The notes below the pieces were generated by a model, which searched no databases, was not told the DNA's origin, and was given only the letters and a program-made list of their open reading frames with translations. The position numbers were made by a program, and so were the translations under genes. A stretch of 64,000 nt of DNA from Curvibacter microcysteis. GTDB lineage: Bacteria; Pseudomonadota; Gammaproteobacteria; Burkholderiales; Burkholderiaceae_C. The DNA lies in assembly GCF_028649455.1 (NCBI RefSeq), contig NZ_JAQSIO010000006.1, positions 124,001-188,000 of the forward strand, in the 5' to 3' direction. Shown piece after piece: positions 18,101 to 26,798 of the stretch. How positions within the stretch are numbered: the stretch's first letter is position 1; each line of letters starts with the position of its first letter.

Positions 18101-18785
18101 GGCCCCCACCCAGGTGCTGCAGTTCAAGCCGCGTGAGACCGTGGCTTCGCTGGTGGCGCGCCGGGTGGAGTTCCTCACCGCTTACCAGGACGCGGCCTAC
18201 GCCAGCACCTACCAAGCTTTGGTGGCCCAGGTGCAGCAGGTCGAGGGCGCGCTGGGCAAGACCGCGCTGAGCGAGTCCGTGGCGCGCTACCTGTTCAAGC
18301 TGATGGCCTACAAAGACGAGTATGAAGTGGCCCGCCTGCACACCGACCCGGCCTTCCTGGCGCGTGTGAACAGCATGTTCGAGGGCGACTTCACACTCAA
18401 CTTCCACCTGGCGCCGCCGCTGACGGCGAAGAAGAACGACAAGGGTCAGTTGCTCAAGAAGAAGTACGGCCCGGCCATGTTGACGGGCTTCCGCTGGCTG
18501 GCGCGGCTCAAGGGCCTGCGTGGCACGGCCTTCGATGTGTTTGGGCGCACCGAAGAGCGCCGCACCGAGCGTGCCCTGATCACCGAGTACCGCGCCTTGG
18601 TCGAGGAGCTGTGCCGGGGCCTGAGCGCCGATAACCACGCTTTGGCCCTTGAGTTGGCCCGTTTGCCTGAGCAAATCAAGGGTTACGGCCACGTCAAGGA
18701 GCGCAATCTGCACGCCGCGCGCCAGCGCTGGCAGGCCTTGTTGGCCCAGTGGCGCGGCCAGGCGCCGAGCCGTCAAGCGGCCTGA
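15192..18785 (+). CDS. Indolepyruvate ferredoxin oxidoreductase, fused alpha/beta type
   Basis: A 1197-residue 2-oxoacid:ferredoxin oxidoreductase with all functions in one chain. It decarboxylates aryl or branched 2-oxoacids from amino acid transamination to acyl-CoA, passing electrons to ferredoxin. In order: a pyrimidine-binding domain (GFISGYRGSPLGGYD), a TPP-binding domain (GDGTYFHSG, then YNDAVAMTGGQ), a ferredoxin-like cluster motif (CEGCGDCGVQSNC) and a C-terminal gamma domain (VAGVGGTGVITIGQLLG, AGLAQKGGATWSH). The start follows AGGAG and gives MNAPLPDH. It is likely controlled by the divergent Lrp-type regulator and is followed by a strong terminator. Confidence 0.95.
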   Translation: MNAPLPDHIRRALETVTLDDKYSLDYGRAFMSGVQALVKLPMLQRLRDAQQGKNTAGFISGYRGSPLGGYDQALWKASPYLKAQNIVFQPGVNEELAATALWGTQQLGFAPEGTQKFDGVFGIWYGKGPGVDRCSDVFKHANMAGTTPWGGVIAVAGDDHISKSSTAAHQSDHIFKACGFPVFFPSTVQEILDLGLHAFALSRYAGVWSGMKTIQEIVESSATAMIDPDRVQIQIPTDFEIPPGGVHIRWPDHALDQEARLFDTKWYAALAYIRANRLNYTAVQGPHDRLGIMASGKAWNDMRQALVDLGLDDNACRALGIRLHKVGVVWPLEAQLTREFATGLQEILVVEEKRQVIEYQLKEELYNWRPDVRPNVLGKFDEGEGEFSGGEWSRPNPSANTLLRANADLSPALIARAIAKRLQRLGLLVPGSDLATRVQTQLALLEAKQRSMQVIEVNGVQGADRQPWFCSGCPHNTSTVVPEGSRAMAGIGCHFMATWMDRSTVGFTQMGGEGVPWTGQQPFSTEQHVFANLGDGTYFHSGLLAVRQSIASGVNITYKILYNDAVAMTGGQQVGERPEGHSVLQIAQSMRAEGAQKITIVTDELEKYAGVQGLPEGIAIQHRDTLDAVQRAFRELKGTTVIIYDQTCATEKRRRRKRGTMVDPAQRVIINELVCEGCGDCGVQSNCLSVEPLETEFGRKRTINQSSCNKDTSCLKGFCPSFITVEGGQLKKKAKGQAVSPFELGAVPEPLLRGIPATHGGVWGIVVAGVGGTGVITIGQLLGVAAHIEGKGIVTQDAAGLAQKGGATWSHVLIAERQDDIRTTRVSVAAADLVLGCDPLVAAGKETLARMREGRTFVALNSHSTPTAAFVRNAEWQNPADACLAQIQQAVGAGLGAFDAEGVASRLMGDSIYVNPMILGYAWQKGWIPLGLASLTRAIELNGVAVEANKAAFHWGRQAAHAPAAVQALLAPTQVLQFKPRETVASLVARRVEFLTAYQDAAYASTYQALVAQVQQVEGALGKTALSESVARYLFKLMAYKDEYEVARLHTDPAFLARVNSMFEGDFTLNFHLAPPLTAKKNDKGQLLKKKYGPAMLTGFRWLARLKGLRGTAFDVFGRTEERRTERALITEYRALVEELCRGLSADNHALALELARLPEQIKGYGHVKERNLHAARQRWQALLAQWRGQAPSRQAA

Positions 18786-18838
18786 GGGGCGACACGCGGG
18801 CGTCATGGGGCGCCGCTTCAATGGCCTCAGGGCCCAGC

Positions 18839-18865
18839 GGCCGGGTGGCGACACCCGGCCTTTTT
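18839..18865 (+). terminator. Intrinsic terminator after indolepyruvate oxidoreductase
   Basis: A perfect 9-bp stem GGCCGGGTG/CACCCGGCC with a GCGA tetraloop is followed directly by TTTTT. Confidence 0.9.
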
Positions 18866-19075
18866 CATGGTGGCCCGTGCTTGTGGCCCAGCCCGCTATT
18901 CGGCCGTCGCCTGATCCCTTCAGCCGCAGGCCTTGAAAAAGGCCAGTGCCGCTGTCAAATCCCTGGCCAGGCAGGGGGATGGTCCCGGCTTACAATCTGC
19001 CAGCACCCGCCCGCCTGGCTCCGGCCTGGGCGGGCCGGCAAGCTTTGTTTTTTGTCACCCCTTGTGGAGTCTTTT

Positions 19076-19408
19076 GTGTTCATTTCTTCCGCTTTTGCCC
19101 AAACGGCCCCGGCCGCTGCCGCCGGTGGCGACATCATGTCCTCCGTGACCAGCATGCTGCCCCTGGTGCTGATGTTTGTGGTGCTGTACTTCGTCATGAT
19201 CCGCCCCCAGATGAAGCGCCAAAAAGAACACCGCGCCATGATTGACGCGCTGGCCAAGGGCGACGAAGTCGTGACCTCCGGCGGTCTGCTGGGCAAGGTC
19301 TCCAAGATGGGTGAAACCCACCTGGGCCTGGAAGTGGCCAATGGCGTGGAAGTGCAAATCCAGCGCAGCGCCGTGGTCCAAGTGCTGCCCAAGGGCTCGG
19401 TGAAGTAA
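19076..19408 (+). CDS. yajC: Preprotein translocase subunit YajC
   Basis: A 110-residue inner membrane protein. One helix (LPLVLMFVVLYFVMIRPQMK, about residues 24-43) is followed by a cytoplasmic domain starting RQKEHRAMIDALAKGDEVVT, the standard YajC arrangement. YajC associates with SecDF and supports Sec-dependent export. The start is GTG (giving FISSAFAQTAPAA), preceded by TGGAG; the next in-frame ATG is too far inside. It heads the yajC-secD-secF group. Confidence 0.93.
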   Translation: MFISSAFAQTAPAAAAGGDIMSSVTSMLPLVLMFVVLYFVMIRPQMKRQKEHRAMIDALAKGDEVVTSGGLLGKVSKMGETHLGLEVANGVEVQIQRSAVVQVLPKGSVK

Positions 19409-19534
19409 ACCAGCCATGGCCCACCAGGCAAACCGCTCTCTGCGCTTGCCTGTCTGGCCGGCCCTGCCTTCGGCGGCGTGTGCTGCCGAGCGCTGGGCCA
19501 ACTTTCTTTTCATTAGTCAGGTATCAGCGCGATC

Positions 19535-21418
19535 ATGAACCGTTACCCGGTCTGGAAATACGCGATCATCTTGGTCGTGTTGCTCGTAGGGGTGCTCTAC
19601 ACCCTGCCCAATTTCTTCGGCGAATCTCCGGCCGTGCAAGTGTCTTCGGGCAAGGCAACGATCAAGATCGACACCGGCACGGTGCAGCGCGTGCAAGACG
19701 CGCTGGGCGCGGCGGGCCTCAAGGCCGATGCGCTGACCTTTGACGGCAACTCCATCAAGGCGCGCTTTCTCACCCCCGACGACCAGCTCAAGGCCAAGGA
19801 CGCGCTGCAGCACGCCCTGGTGCCTGACGCCAGCGACCCGTCCTATGTGGTGGCGCTGAACCTGCTCTCCAGCACCCCGTCTTGGCTCAGCGCCTTGCAC
19901 GCCGCGCCCATGTACCTGGGCCTGGACCTGCGCGGTGGTGTGCACTTCATGCTGCAAGTCGACATGGCGGCCGCCTTGACCAAGAAGGCCGACTCGCTGG
20001 CGGGCGACATCCGCTCCCTGCTGCGCGAGAAAACCGTGCGCCATGGCGGCATCAGCCGCAACGGCCAGGTGGTCGAGGTCAAGGCACGTGACGCCCAGAC
20101 CGTGCAGGCTGCGCGCAACGCCATCGCCGACCAGTTCCCCGAGTTGCTGCTGACCGACGCCCCCGATGGCACCGAATTCGTATTGCGCGCCGCGCTCAAG
20201 CCCGAAGCCGCGCGCAAGGTGCAGGAGATGGCGCTCAAGCAGAACATCACCACGCTGCACAACCGGATCAACGAACTCGGCGTGTCCGAGCCCGTGATCC
20301 AGCAGCAAGGCGTGGACCGCATCGTGGTTCAACTGCCTGGCGTGCAGGACACGGCCAAGGCCAAGGACATCCTGGGCCGCACCGCGACCCTGGAAGTGCG
20401 CATGGTCGACGAAAGTTCGGACGCCCGCTCGGCTGAAACCGGCCGCGCCCCCGTCCCGTTTGGCAGCGAACGCTACCCCGACCGCAACGGCCAGTCCCTG
20501 GTGGTCAAGAAGCAGTTCATCCTGACCGGTGAGAACCTGACCGACGCTCAGCCCGGCTTTGACAGCCAGACCCAGGAGCCCACCGTCAACCTGACGCTGG
20601 ACGCCAAGGGCTCGCGCATCTTCCGCGACGTCACGCGGGAGAACGTGGGCAAGCGCATGGCCATCATCTTGTTCGAAAAGGGCAAGGGCGAGGTCGTGAC
20701 CGCCCCGGTGATCCGCTCTGAAATCGGCGGCGGCCGGGTCCAGATCTCGGGCCGCATGACGGCCATGGAAGCTACCGACACCTCCTTGCTGCTGCGCGCG
20801 GGCTCGCTGGCCGCGCCGATGGAAATCATCGAAGAACTCACCATCGGCCCCACGCTGGGTGCCGAGAACATCTCCAAGGGCCTGCACAGCGTGACCTGGG
20901 GCTTTGTGGTGATCTGCGTCTTCATGTGCGTCTACTACATGATGTTCGGCGTCTTCTCCAGCCTGGCCCTGGGCCTGAATCTGCTGCTGCTGATGGCCGT
21001 GCTGTCCATGCTGCAGGCCACGCTGACCCTGCCCGGCATCGCCGCCATGGCGCTGGCGCTGGGCATGGCCATTGACTCCAACGTGCTGATCAACGAGCGC
21101 GTGCGCGAAGAGTTGCGCGCCGGTGCGGCGCCGCAAGCGGCCATCCACGCCGGTTACGACCGCGCCTGGGCCACCATCCTGGACTCCAACATCTCGACCC
21201 TGATCGTGGGCCTGGCCTTGCTGGCCTTCGGCTCCGGCCCGGTGCGCGGGTTTGCCGTGGTGCACTGCATCGGCATCTTGACCTCGATGTTCTCGGCCGT
21301 GTTCTTCTCGCGCGGCCTGGTCAACCTTTGGTATGGCCGTCAGAAGAAGCTCAAGTCCGTGGCCATTGGCACGGTGTGGCGTCCCGACGGTGGCACGGCG
21401 CTGAGCCGGGCTGAATGA
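19535..21418 (+). CDS. secD: Protein translocase subunit SecD
   Basis: A 627-residue RND-family membrane protein that, with SecF, uses the proton gradient to pull exported chains across the inner membrane. An N-terminal helix (YAIILVVLLVGVLYTLPNFF) is followed by the P1 head starting LGLDLRGGVHFMLQVDM. The C-terminal helices include the conserved LALGMAIDSNVLINERVREE and GFAVVHCIGILTSMFSAVFF. The length is close to the E. coli protein (615). It lies 126 bases after yajC and 78 before secF. Confidence 0.97.
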   Translation: MNRYPVWKYAIILVVLLVGVLYTLPNFFGESPAVQVSSGKATIKIDTGTVQRVQDALGAAGLKADALTFDGNSIKARFLTPDDQLKAKDALQHALVPDASDPSYVVALNLLSSTPSWLSALHAAPMYLGLDLRGGVHFMLQVDMAAALTKKADSLAGDIRSLLREKTVRHGGISRNGQVVEVKARDAQTVQAARNAIADQFPELLLTDAPDGTEFVLRAALKPEAARKVQEMALKQNITTLHNRINELGVSEPVIQQQGVDRIVVQLPGVQDTAKAKDILGRTATLEVRMVDESSDARSAETGRAPVPFGSERYPDRNGQSLVVKKQFILTGENLTDAQPGFDSQTQEPTVNLTLDAKGSRIFRDVTRENVGKRMAIILFEKGKGEVVTAPVIRSEIGGGRVQISGRMTAMEATDTSLLLRAGSLAAPMEIIEELTIGPTLGAENISKGLHSVTWGFVVICVFMCVYYMMFGVFSSLALGLNLLLLMAVLSMLQATLTLPGIAAMALALGMAIDSNVLINERVREELRAGAAPQAAIHAGYDRAWATILDSNISTLIVGLALLAFGSGPVRGFAVVHCIGILTSMFSAVFFSRGLVNLWYGRQKKLKSVAIGTVWRPDGGTALSRAE

Positions 21419-21496
21419 ACCGGGCCGACTGAAACAGGCAGACTGAATCCGGCCGCGCGCCCCTGAGGGCAGCGCGGCCCAGCAAGGACCCAAGCG

Positions 21497-22450
21497 ATGG
21501 AATTTTTCAAGATCCGCAAAGACATCCCGTTCATGAAGAACGCGCTGGTGTTCAACGTGATTTCCTTTCTCACCTTTGCCGCAGCGCTGTTCTTCCTGCT
21601 CACGCGCGGCTTGCACCTGTCGGTGGAGTTCACCGGCGGCACCGTGATGCACGTCAGCTACACCCAGGCGGCTCAGCTGGAGAAGGTCCGCACCTCGGTG
21701 GCGGGCCTGGGCTTCTCGGACGTGCAGGTGCAGAACTTCGGCAGCTCCAAGGACGTGATGATCCGCCTGCCGGCTCAAAAAGGCGTCAGCTCGGCCCAGC
21801 AAAGCGAGCAGGTCATGGGCGCGCTGAAGGCCCTGGACGCTGAAGCCACGCTGCGCCGCACGGAATTTGTCGGCCCGCAGGTGGGTGAAGAACTGGCCCA
21901 CGATGGCCTCAAGGCCCTGGGCGTGGTGGTGCTGGGCATCATGATTTACTTGGCCGTGCGCTTCGAGTGGAAGTTCGCCGTGGCGGCCATCATCGCCAAC
22001 TTGCACGACGTGATCATCATCCTGGGCTTTTTTGCCTTCTTCCAGTGGGAGTTCTCGCTGGCCGTGCTGGCCGCGGTGCTGGCCGTGCTGGGCTACTCGG
22101 TCAACGAGTCGGTGGTGATTTTTGACCGGATCCGCGAGAACTTCCGCCGTTTCCGCAAGATGAACACAGTCGAGATCATCGACAACGCCATCACCTCCAC
22201 CATCAGCCGCACCATCATCACCCACGGATCGACCCAGATCATGGTGTTGTCCATGTTGCTTTTTGGTGGCCAGACCCTGCACTATTTCGCCATGGCCCTG
22301 ACCATCGGCATTTTGTTCGGTATCTATTCCTCGGTCTTCGTGGCCGCGGCGATTGCCATGTGGCTGGGCATCAAGCGCGAAGACTTGGTCAAGGGCCCGG
22401 TGCGCAAGGACGAAGACCCCTCCGACCCCAACGCCGGGGCCACGGTCTGA
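21497..22450 (+). CDS. secF: Protein translocase subunit SecF
   Basis: A 317-residue partner of SecD. It has an N-terminal helix (residues about 15-35), the P4 domain with VEFTGGTVMHVSYTQ, and five C-terminal helices including YSVNESVVIFDRIRENFRR and TSTISRTIITHGSTQIMVL-like segments typical of SecF. It is transcribed with yajC and secD. The following DUF1631 gene starts 29 bases later and may be on the same message. Confidence 0.97.
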   Translation: MEFFKIRKDIPFMKNALVFNVISFLTFAAALFFLLTRGLHLSVEFTGGTVMHVSYTQAAQLEKVRTSVAGLGFSDVQVQNFGSSKDVMIRLPAQKGVSSAQQSEQVMGALKALDAEATLRRTEFVGPQVGEELAHDGLKALGVVVLGIMIYLAVRFEWKFAVAAIIANLHDVIIILGFFAFFQWEFSLAVLAAVLAVLGYSVNESVVIFDRIRENFRRFRKMNTVEIIDNAITSTISRTIITHGSTQIMVLSMLLFGGQTLHYFAMALTIGILFGIYSSVFVAAAIAMWLGIKREDLVKGPVRKDEDPSDPNAGATV

Positions 22451-22479
22451 CCTGCCTGATCCACAGGAGCTGAGCACCG

Positions 22480-24891
22480 ATGGCCACTTACGCTGCGACC
22501 ACGCCTCCCGGTGAGCTGGGGGCGCAGGTACGCAAGCGTTTCATCGATGTGCTCCTGCAAGGCTTGCCGGCGCTGGCCGAAGCCTGTGACACCCAACTGC
22601 TGGCGCTGGCTTCCCAGACCGGCACGGCGCGCGACATGCAGGCCCACCGTGATGCCTGGCTGGCCTGGCAAGACCAGCGTCCCAGCTTGCTGGCGGGCTT
22701 GCGCCAGGCCTGGCAGGGGGCTGCCAAGCCTTCTTCGCCGTCCCCCGCGCCGCGTGCAGCGAACTTCGATGTGCTCAACCTGGAGTTGCTCGGCGACGAC
22801 GTGGTCGAGAACAAGATCATGTCCTCGCGCCTGGCGGCCTCGCTGTCCGAGCGTGTGGCCCTGGAGTGGGGTGAGCTGCGCGGCCGCCTGCAGGAATTGC
22901 AAGCGGGCGAGGAGCTGCCCGCCAACGATGTGCTGCGCGTCGAGACCCTGGTCCAGCTGATGGTGGAACAGTGGGTGAAGTGCGAGCTGTCGCGCGACAG
23001 CCTGGTGGCCGTGTTCGAGCGCCTCAAGGGTTTGATGGCGGCCCAGTTGCGCGAGGCCTACCGCCAGGCCAACACCTGGCTCATGCAGCGCGGTGTGGTG
23101 GCCAATGACGATCTGCGGGCCCGCGTGAAGCGCGCGCCCTCCTCGGCTGGCCTGGAGCTGAGCTCCCAGTCGGCCACCTTGATGTCGACCGCGCAAGACC
23201 TGCACTCGGCCCGCACCGGCCTGGGCAGCGGGGGCGGCCGCATCGAAGACACCCGCTTGCTGACCGCCACCACCCCCTTGTTGCGCGCCCGGGCGCGGGC
23301 GCATGGTCTGATGGGGCAGCTGCAGCGTTTGCTGATGCGCTCGGTGGGCGATGTGCCCGGCGGCTTCTCGAGCGGCCGCGCGTCGGTGTTGGCAGGCCCC
23401 GCCTCAGGCGCCGGGTCTTTCACGGGATCGGGTTCTGGGGGGATGGGCGTGGCGGGCGGCCTGGGCGCTGGTCTGCAATTGTCCGGCGTGGCCAGCGAAG
23501 CGCTGGCTCAGGCGCTGGCGCAGGCCCCGCTGCTGCAGCAACGCCGCGACGGCGCGCCCATGTCGGACGTGCTGGTGCTCGACGCCACGGCCGGCGGTGT
23601 GGCCGCGGCCGCGGGTGCGGTGCGCGAGAAGTCGGCCGAGCTCAAGAAGAAGACCTCTAATCCGGCGGAGAAGGCCACGATTGAGATCGTGGCCTTGATG
23701 TTCCAAAGCATCCTGTCCGAAGAGCGCCTGCCGCCCACCATCCGGGTCTGGTTTGCCCGCCTTCAGGTGCCGGTGTTGCGCGTGGCCCTGGCCGAGCCCG
23801 AGTTCTTTGAGAACCTCAGCCACCCAGCCCGTTTGCTGATCGACCGCATGGGCTCTTGCGTGCTGGGCTTTGATGACAACGCCATCGCCGACTCGGCCCT
23901 GGAGGCCGAGATCCGCCGCGTGGTGCAGGTGATCGAGCAGTACCCTGAAACCGGCCGCCGCGTGTTCCAGCTGGTGCACGACGAGTTCCAGCGCTTCCTC
24001 GACCGATTCCTGACCGAGAAGAGCAAGACCTCGCGCCTGGTCTCGGTGGCCCAGCAGGTGGAGCAAAAAGAAACCCTGGGCATCCAGTACACCATCGAGC
24101 TGCGCAACATGCTCAAGGACATGCCGGTGCGCGACGAGGTGCGCGACTTCCTGTTCAAGGTCTGGTCCGAGGTGCTGGCCTTGTCGGCGGTGCGCAGCGG
24201 GCCCCAGCACGAGACCACGGTCTTGTTCAAAAAGACCGCGGCCGATCTGGTGTGGGCTGCCAGCGCCAAGCCCAACCGGGCCGATCGCGCGCGCGTCATC
24301 CACGACCTGCCCATGCTGCTGCAGCGCCTGCGCCAGGGCCTGAGCCTGCTGGGCGTGAATGGCAGCGCGCAAGAGGCGCACATCAAGATCCTCAGCGAGA
24401 CCTTGGCGGACGCCTTCCTGTCCAAGACCGAAGCCATCCCCCAGGCCACCATCGACGCCATGGCCAAGCGCCTGACCCACCTCGAGGACTACGTCACCGA
24501 AGAGGGCCTGGACGAGTTGCCGCTGGACGCCGAAAGCCTGGAGGTCATGCTGGGCGTGGACTCCACTTCGCTCACCGTGGTGGTGGGTGGCGGCGGGCAG
24601 GCCAGCGAAGACATGTTGGCCTGGGCGCTGGAATTGCAGCCGGGTTTGTGGTTCACGCTGGACCACAATGGCTCGACGACCCAGGTGCAGTACGCCTGGC
24701 GCAGCGAGCGCCGACAGCTGCACTTGTTTGCCTCCCTGGATGGCGGCAGCTACCTGATCCAGCTGCGCCGCCTGGCGGCTTACCTGCAAGCCGGCTTGCT
24801 GGTGCCGCAGGAAGAAGAAACGCTGACCTTGCGCGCCACGCGCGAGGCCTTGGCCAAGCTCGACGCCAACCCGGAGCGCTTGCTCAGCTGA
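22480..24891 (+). CDS. DUF1631 family protein
   Basis: An 803-residue cytoplasmic protein with no signal peptide or clear membrane helix. Long acidic alpha-helical stretches (MLKDMPVRDEVRDFLFKVWS; LIDRMGSCVLGFDDNAIADS) resemble DUF1631, a family common in beta- and gammaproteobacteria and sometimes mislabelled thymidine phosphorylase. A flexible glycine/serine/alanine-rich linker lies near residues 300-335 and separates an N-terminal from a larger C-terminal helical part. The extreme C-terminus, with WFTLDHNGSTTQVQYAWRS, looks PilZ-like, which would suit c-di-GMP signalling, but this is tentative. Shine-Dalgarno AGGAG is present. Confidence 0.65.
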   Translation: MATYAATTPPGELGAQVRKRFIDVLLQGLPALAEACDTQLLALASQTGTARDMQAHRDAWLAWQDQRPSLLAGLRQAWQGAAKPSSPSPAPRAANFDVLNLELLGDDVVENKIMSSRLAASLSERVALEWGELRGRLQELQAGEELPANDVLRVETLVQLMVEQWVKCELSRDSLVAVFERLKGLMAAQLREAYRQANTWLMQRGVVANDDLRARVKRAPSSAGLELSSQSATLMSTAQDLHSARTGLGSGGGRIEDTRLLTATTPLLRARARAHGLMGQLQRLLMRSVGDVPGGFSSGRASVLAGPASGAGSFTGSGSGGMGVAGGLGAGLQLSGVASEALAQALAQAPLLQQRRDGAPMSDVLVLDATAGGVAAAAGAVREKSAELKKKTSNPAEKATIEIVALMFQSILSEERLPPTIRVWFARLQVPVLRVALAEPEFFENLSHPARLLIDRMGSCVLGFDDNAIADSALEAEIRRVVQVIEQYPETGRRVFQLVHDEFQRFLDRFLTEKSKTSRLVSVAQQVEQKETLGIQYTIELRNMLKDMPVRDEVRDFLFKVWSEVLALSAVRSGPQHETTVLFKKTAADLVWAASAKPNRADRARVIHDLPMLLQRLRQGLSLLGVNGSAQEAHIKILSETLADAFLSKTEAIPQATIDAMAKRLTHLEDYVTEEGLDELPLDAESLEVMLGVDSTSLTVVVGGGGQASEDMLAWALELQPGLWFTLDHNGSTTQVQYAWRSERRQLHLFASLDGGSYLIQLRRLAAYLQAGLLVPQEEETLTLRATREALAKLDANPERLLS

Positions 24892-24918
24892 TTGGCCGTG
24901 CCCGACGGGGCCGGCAGT

Positions 24919-25416
24919 TCAGTGCAGGGTGCGTTGGGTGGGCGAGCTGCACAGCTCGTCGAGCACCAGCGCGTTGGGCTGGTGGTTGAACTGCCAGAAC
25001 ACCATCAAGATGATGACCTTCAGGGCCTCCAGCGTGAGGGCCCGGCCCGAGGTGGCGACCGCGTGCTCCATCACCACCTCATGCAGGGCCGGTGGCAGGC
25101 CACCCGCGGCCTGCAAGAAGTGGATGAAGCCCAGGCCTTCGGCCCCCAGGTGCTCCAGTTCATGCGACGTGTAGGCGCGCAGGCTGGTGGCCTGCGGCGC
25201 GAGCCAGGCCAGGGCGCTGGCTTGCTTGTTGGCGTTGGGGCGCTGGCGGCGCAGCGTGGCGGCGGCCTCTTGCAGGCCTTCCAGCCAATCCAGGGCCTGT
25301 TCGACCTCGGTCTCGTCAAAGCCCTCGGAATTCAGCTTGTCGCTGAGTTGCTTGAGCTCGGGGCAGTTGTCGCCTTGCCCATAGTTTTCGTACACAAACG
25401 CCAGAACTTCCATCAT
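24919..25416 (-). CDS. smg: Smg protein (DUF494)
   Basis: A 165-residue protein starting MMEVLAFVYENYGQGDNCPE, the characteristic DUF494/Smg N-terminus, followed by helical segments (FDETEVEQALDWLEGLQEA) and a C-terminal VIMEHAV-type region. The function is not established. In many proteobacteria smg lies directly beside dprA, as here, and often near def and fmt, also seen a few kilobases away. The start may be the first or second of two adjacent ATGs. Confidence 0.9.
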   Translation of the reverse strand: MMEVLAFVYENYGQGDNCPELKQLSDKLNSEGFDETEVEQALDWLEGLQEAAATLRRQRPNANKQASALAWLAPQATSLRAYTSHELEHLGAEGLGFIHFLQAAGGLPPALHEVVMEHAVATSGRALTLEALKVIILMVFWQFNHQPNALVLDELCSSPTQRTLH

Positions 25417-25451
25417 GCGCGGAATATAGCCGACTTGCCCAAGCCCGCTTT

Positions 25452-26756
25452 TCAGGCCAGTCCGACGCGCTGGAACAGCCCACCCGGCAGGCGCGCCACC
25501 TGACCGTCCAGCTCCAGCGTGAGCAAACGGGCTTGCAGCTCGGGCGTGGGCAGGCCGCTGCGGGCTTGCAGCGCGTCCAACGAGCTGGGGCCATGGCCCA
25601 GAGCGGCCAGCAGGGCATCGGGGTCGTGGGGCATGGCACGGCTGGCCGTGGGTTCAGCGGGCGTGTCGGTCGCGGGGCGCTCGGTGTTGGGCATGGCTTG
25701 GGGTTGGGGGTTGTGGCGGGCCCGTGCCGCTGCAGCGTTGGCGCGGCTTCGGGCCGGTGAGCTGCGGGTCTGAACCCTGGGGGCCAGCGTCTGCCAGGGC
25801 ATTTCTTCGACGATGTCCTGCACCGTCTCGACCAGCTTGGCGCCCTGGCGGATCAGCGCGTGACAGCCCCGGGAATGGGGCGCGTGGATGGAGCCCGGGA
25901 TGGCCAACACCTCCCTGCCTTGTTCCGCGGCCAAACGCGCGGTGACCAGGGAGCCCGAGGCCAAAGCGGCTTCGACCACCAGCGTGCCTTGCGACAACGC
26001 TGCAATCAAGCGGTTGCGCTGGGGGAAGTTGCCCGGCAGCGGCGGCGTGCCCAAAGGGTATTCGCTGAGCAGCAGGCCGCGTTGGGCGATTTGGTGCGCC
26101 AGGGCCTGGTGTTGGCGTGGGTAGACCCGATCCAGCCCGGTGCCCACCACCGCGAGGGTGGGCCAGTGTGGTGTCGGGTCCGGCACAGCCAGTGCGCCCC
26201 GGTGGGCCGCCCCATCAATGCCCAGGGCCAGGCCCGAAACGATGGTCACGCCTTGCGTCGCCAGCGCCTGGGCAAAGGCTTGGGCGGTCTCCAGGCCTTG
26301 CGGACTGGCCGCACGGCTGCCCACCATGGCCAGCGCTTGGGCGCCCCGCCCCCAGGTGGATGGGGCCTCTGGGCCGGCCGGGGTCGGGGCTGCAGGGGGC
26401 GCTGCGGCGTCGATCAGGTACAGCAGCAGCGGCGGGTCGTCCAGGGCCAACAGGGCGCTGGGGTAGTCGGGGTCGGCCAGGCTCAGCACGCGGTGGCGCA
26501 GGCCGGGGGCGGGCGCTTGCAGCCAACGCCAGGTGCGTTCCAGCAGCTCGGGCAGTGTCTCGGGCACCGTGTGCAGCGAGCGGATCTGGGCCGGGCTGAG
26601 CAGCGGGGACAGGGCCGCGCTGGATTGTTCAAACAAGCCCTCAGGCAGACCGAAGGTACTGAGTAAGCGATACGCGCTTTGCTTGCCCAGGCCAGGGCTG
26701 AGCGTGAGCCGAAGCCAAGCCGAGATTTCCTCGCGGCTGGGCAGGGCTTGGGGCAT
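25452..26756 (-). CDS. dprA: DNA-processing protein DprA
   Basis: A 434-residue protein that binds incoming single-stranded DNA and loads RecA during natural transformation. In order: an N-terminal SAM-like helical domain (LSPGLGKQSAYRLLSTFGLP), a Rossmann-like domain (VGSRAASPQG, VSGLALGIDGAAHRGAL, LSEYPLGTPPLPGNFPQRNR, GSLVTARLAAEQGREVLAIP), then a low-complexity alanine/arginine linker and a C-terminal winged helix (DALLAALGHGPSSLDAL to LPGGLFQRV). A separate alanine-rich insertion sits before the Rossmann core. It shares orientation with smg and the LysM gene. Confidence 0.95.
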   Translation of the reverse strand: MPQALPSREEISAWLRLTLSPGLGKQSAYRLLSTFGLPEGLFEQSSAALSPLLSPAQIRSLHTVPETLPELLERTWRWLQAPAPGLRHRVLSLADPDYPSALLALDDPPLLLYLIDAAAPPAAPTPAGPEAPSTWGRGAQALAMVGSRAASPQGLETAQAFAQALATQGVTIVSGLALGIDGAAHRGALAVPDPTPHWPTLAVVGTGLDRVYPRQHQALAHQIAQRGLLLSEYPLGTPPLPGNFPQRNRLIAALSQGTLVVEAALASGSLVTARLAAEQGREVLAIPGSIHAPHSRGCHALIRQGAKLVETVQDIVEEMPWQTLAPRVQTRSSPARSRANAAAARARHNPQPQAMPNTERPATDTPAEPTASRAMPHDPDALLAALGHGPSSLDALQARSGLPTPELQARLLTLELDGQVARLPGGLFQRVGLA

Positions 26757-26798
26757 TCAGCCTCGCGGGGGACGGTGCTGCGCAGGCATGGGCGCTGC

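Noticed and set aside
16644-18854. 736-codon open frame antisense to the indolepyruvate oxidoreductase
   Set aside because: Shadow of a highly conserved gene, with no domain or ribosome site.
19517-22477. 986-codon open frame antisense to secD and secF
   Set aside because: It mirrors codon periodicity of GC-rich genes on the other strand; the protein is rich in His/Gln/Gly/Val with no domain, while secD and secF are unmistakable.
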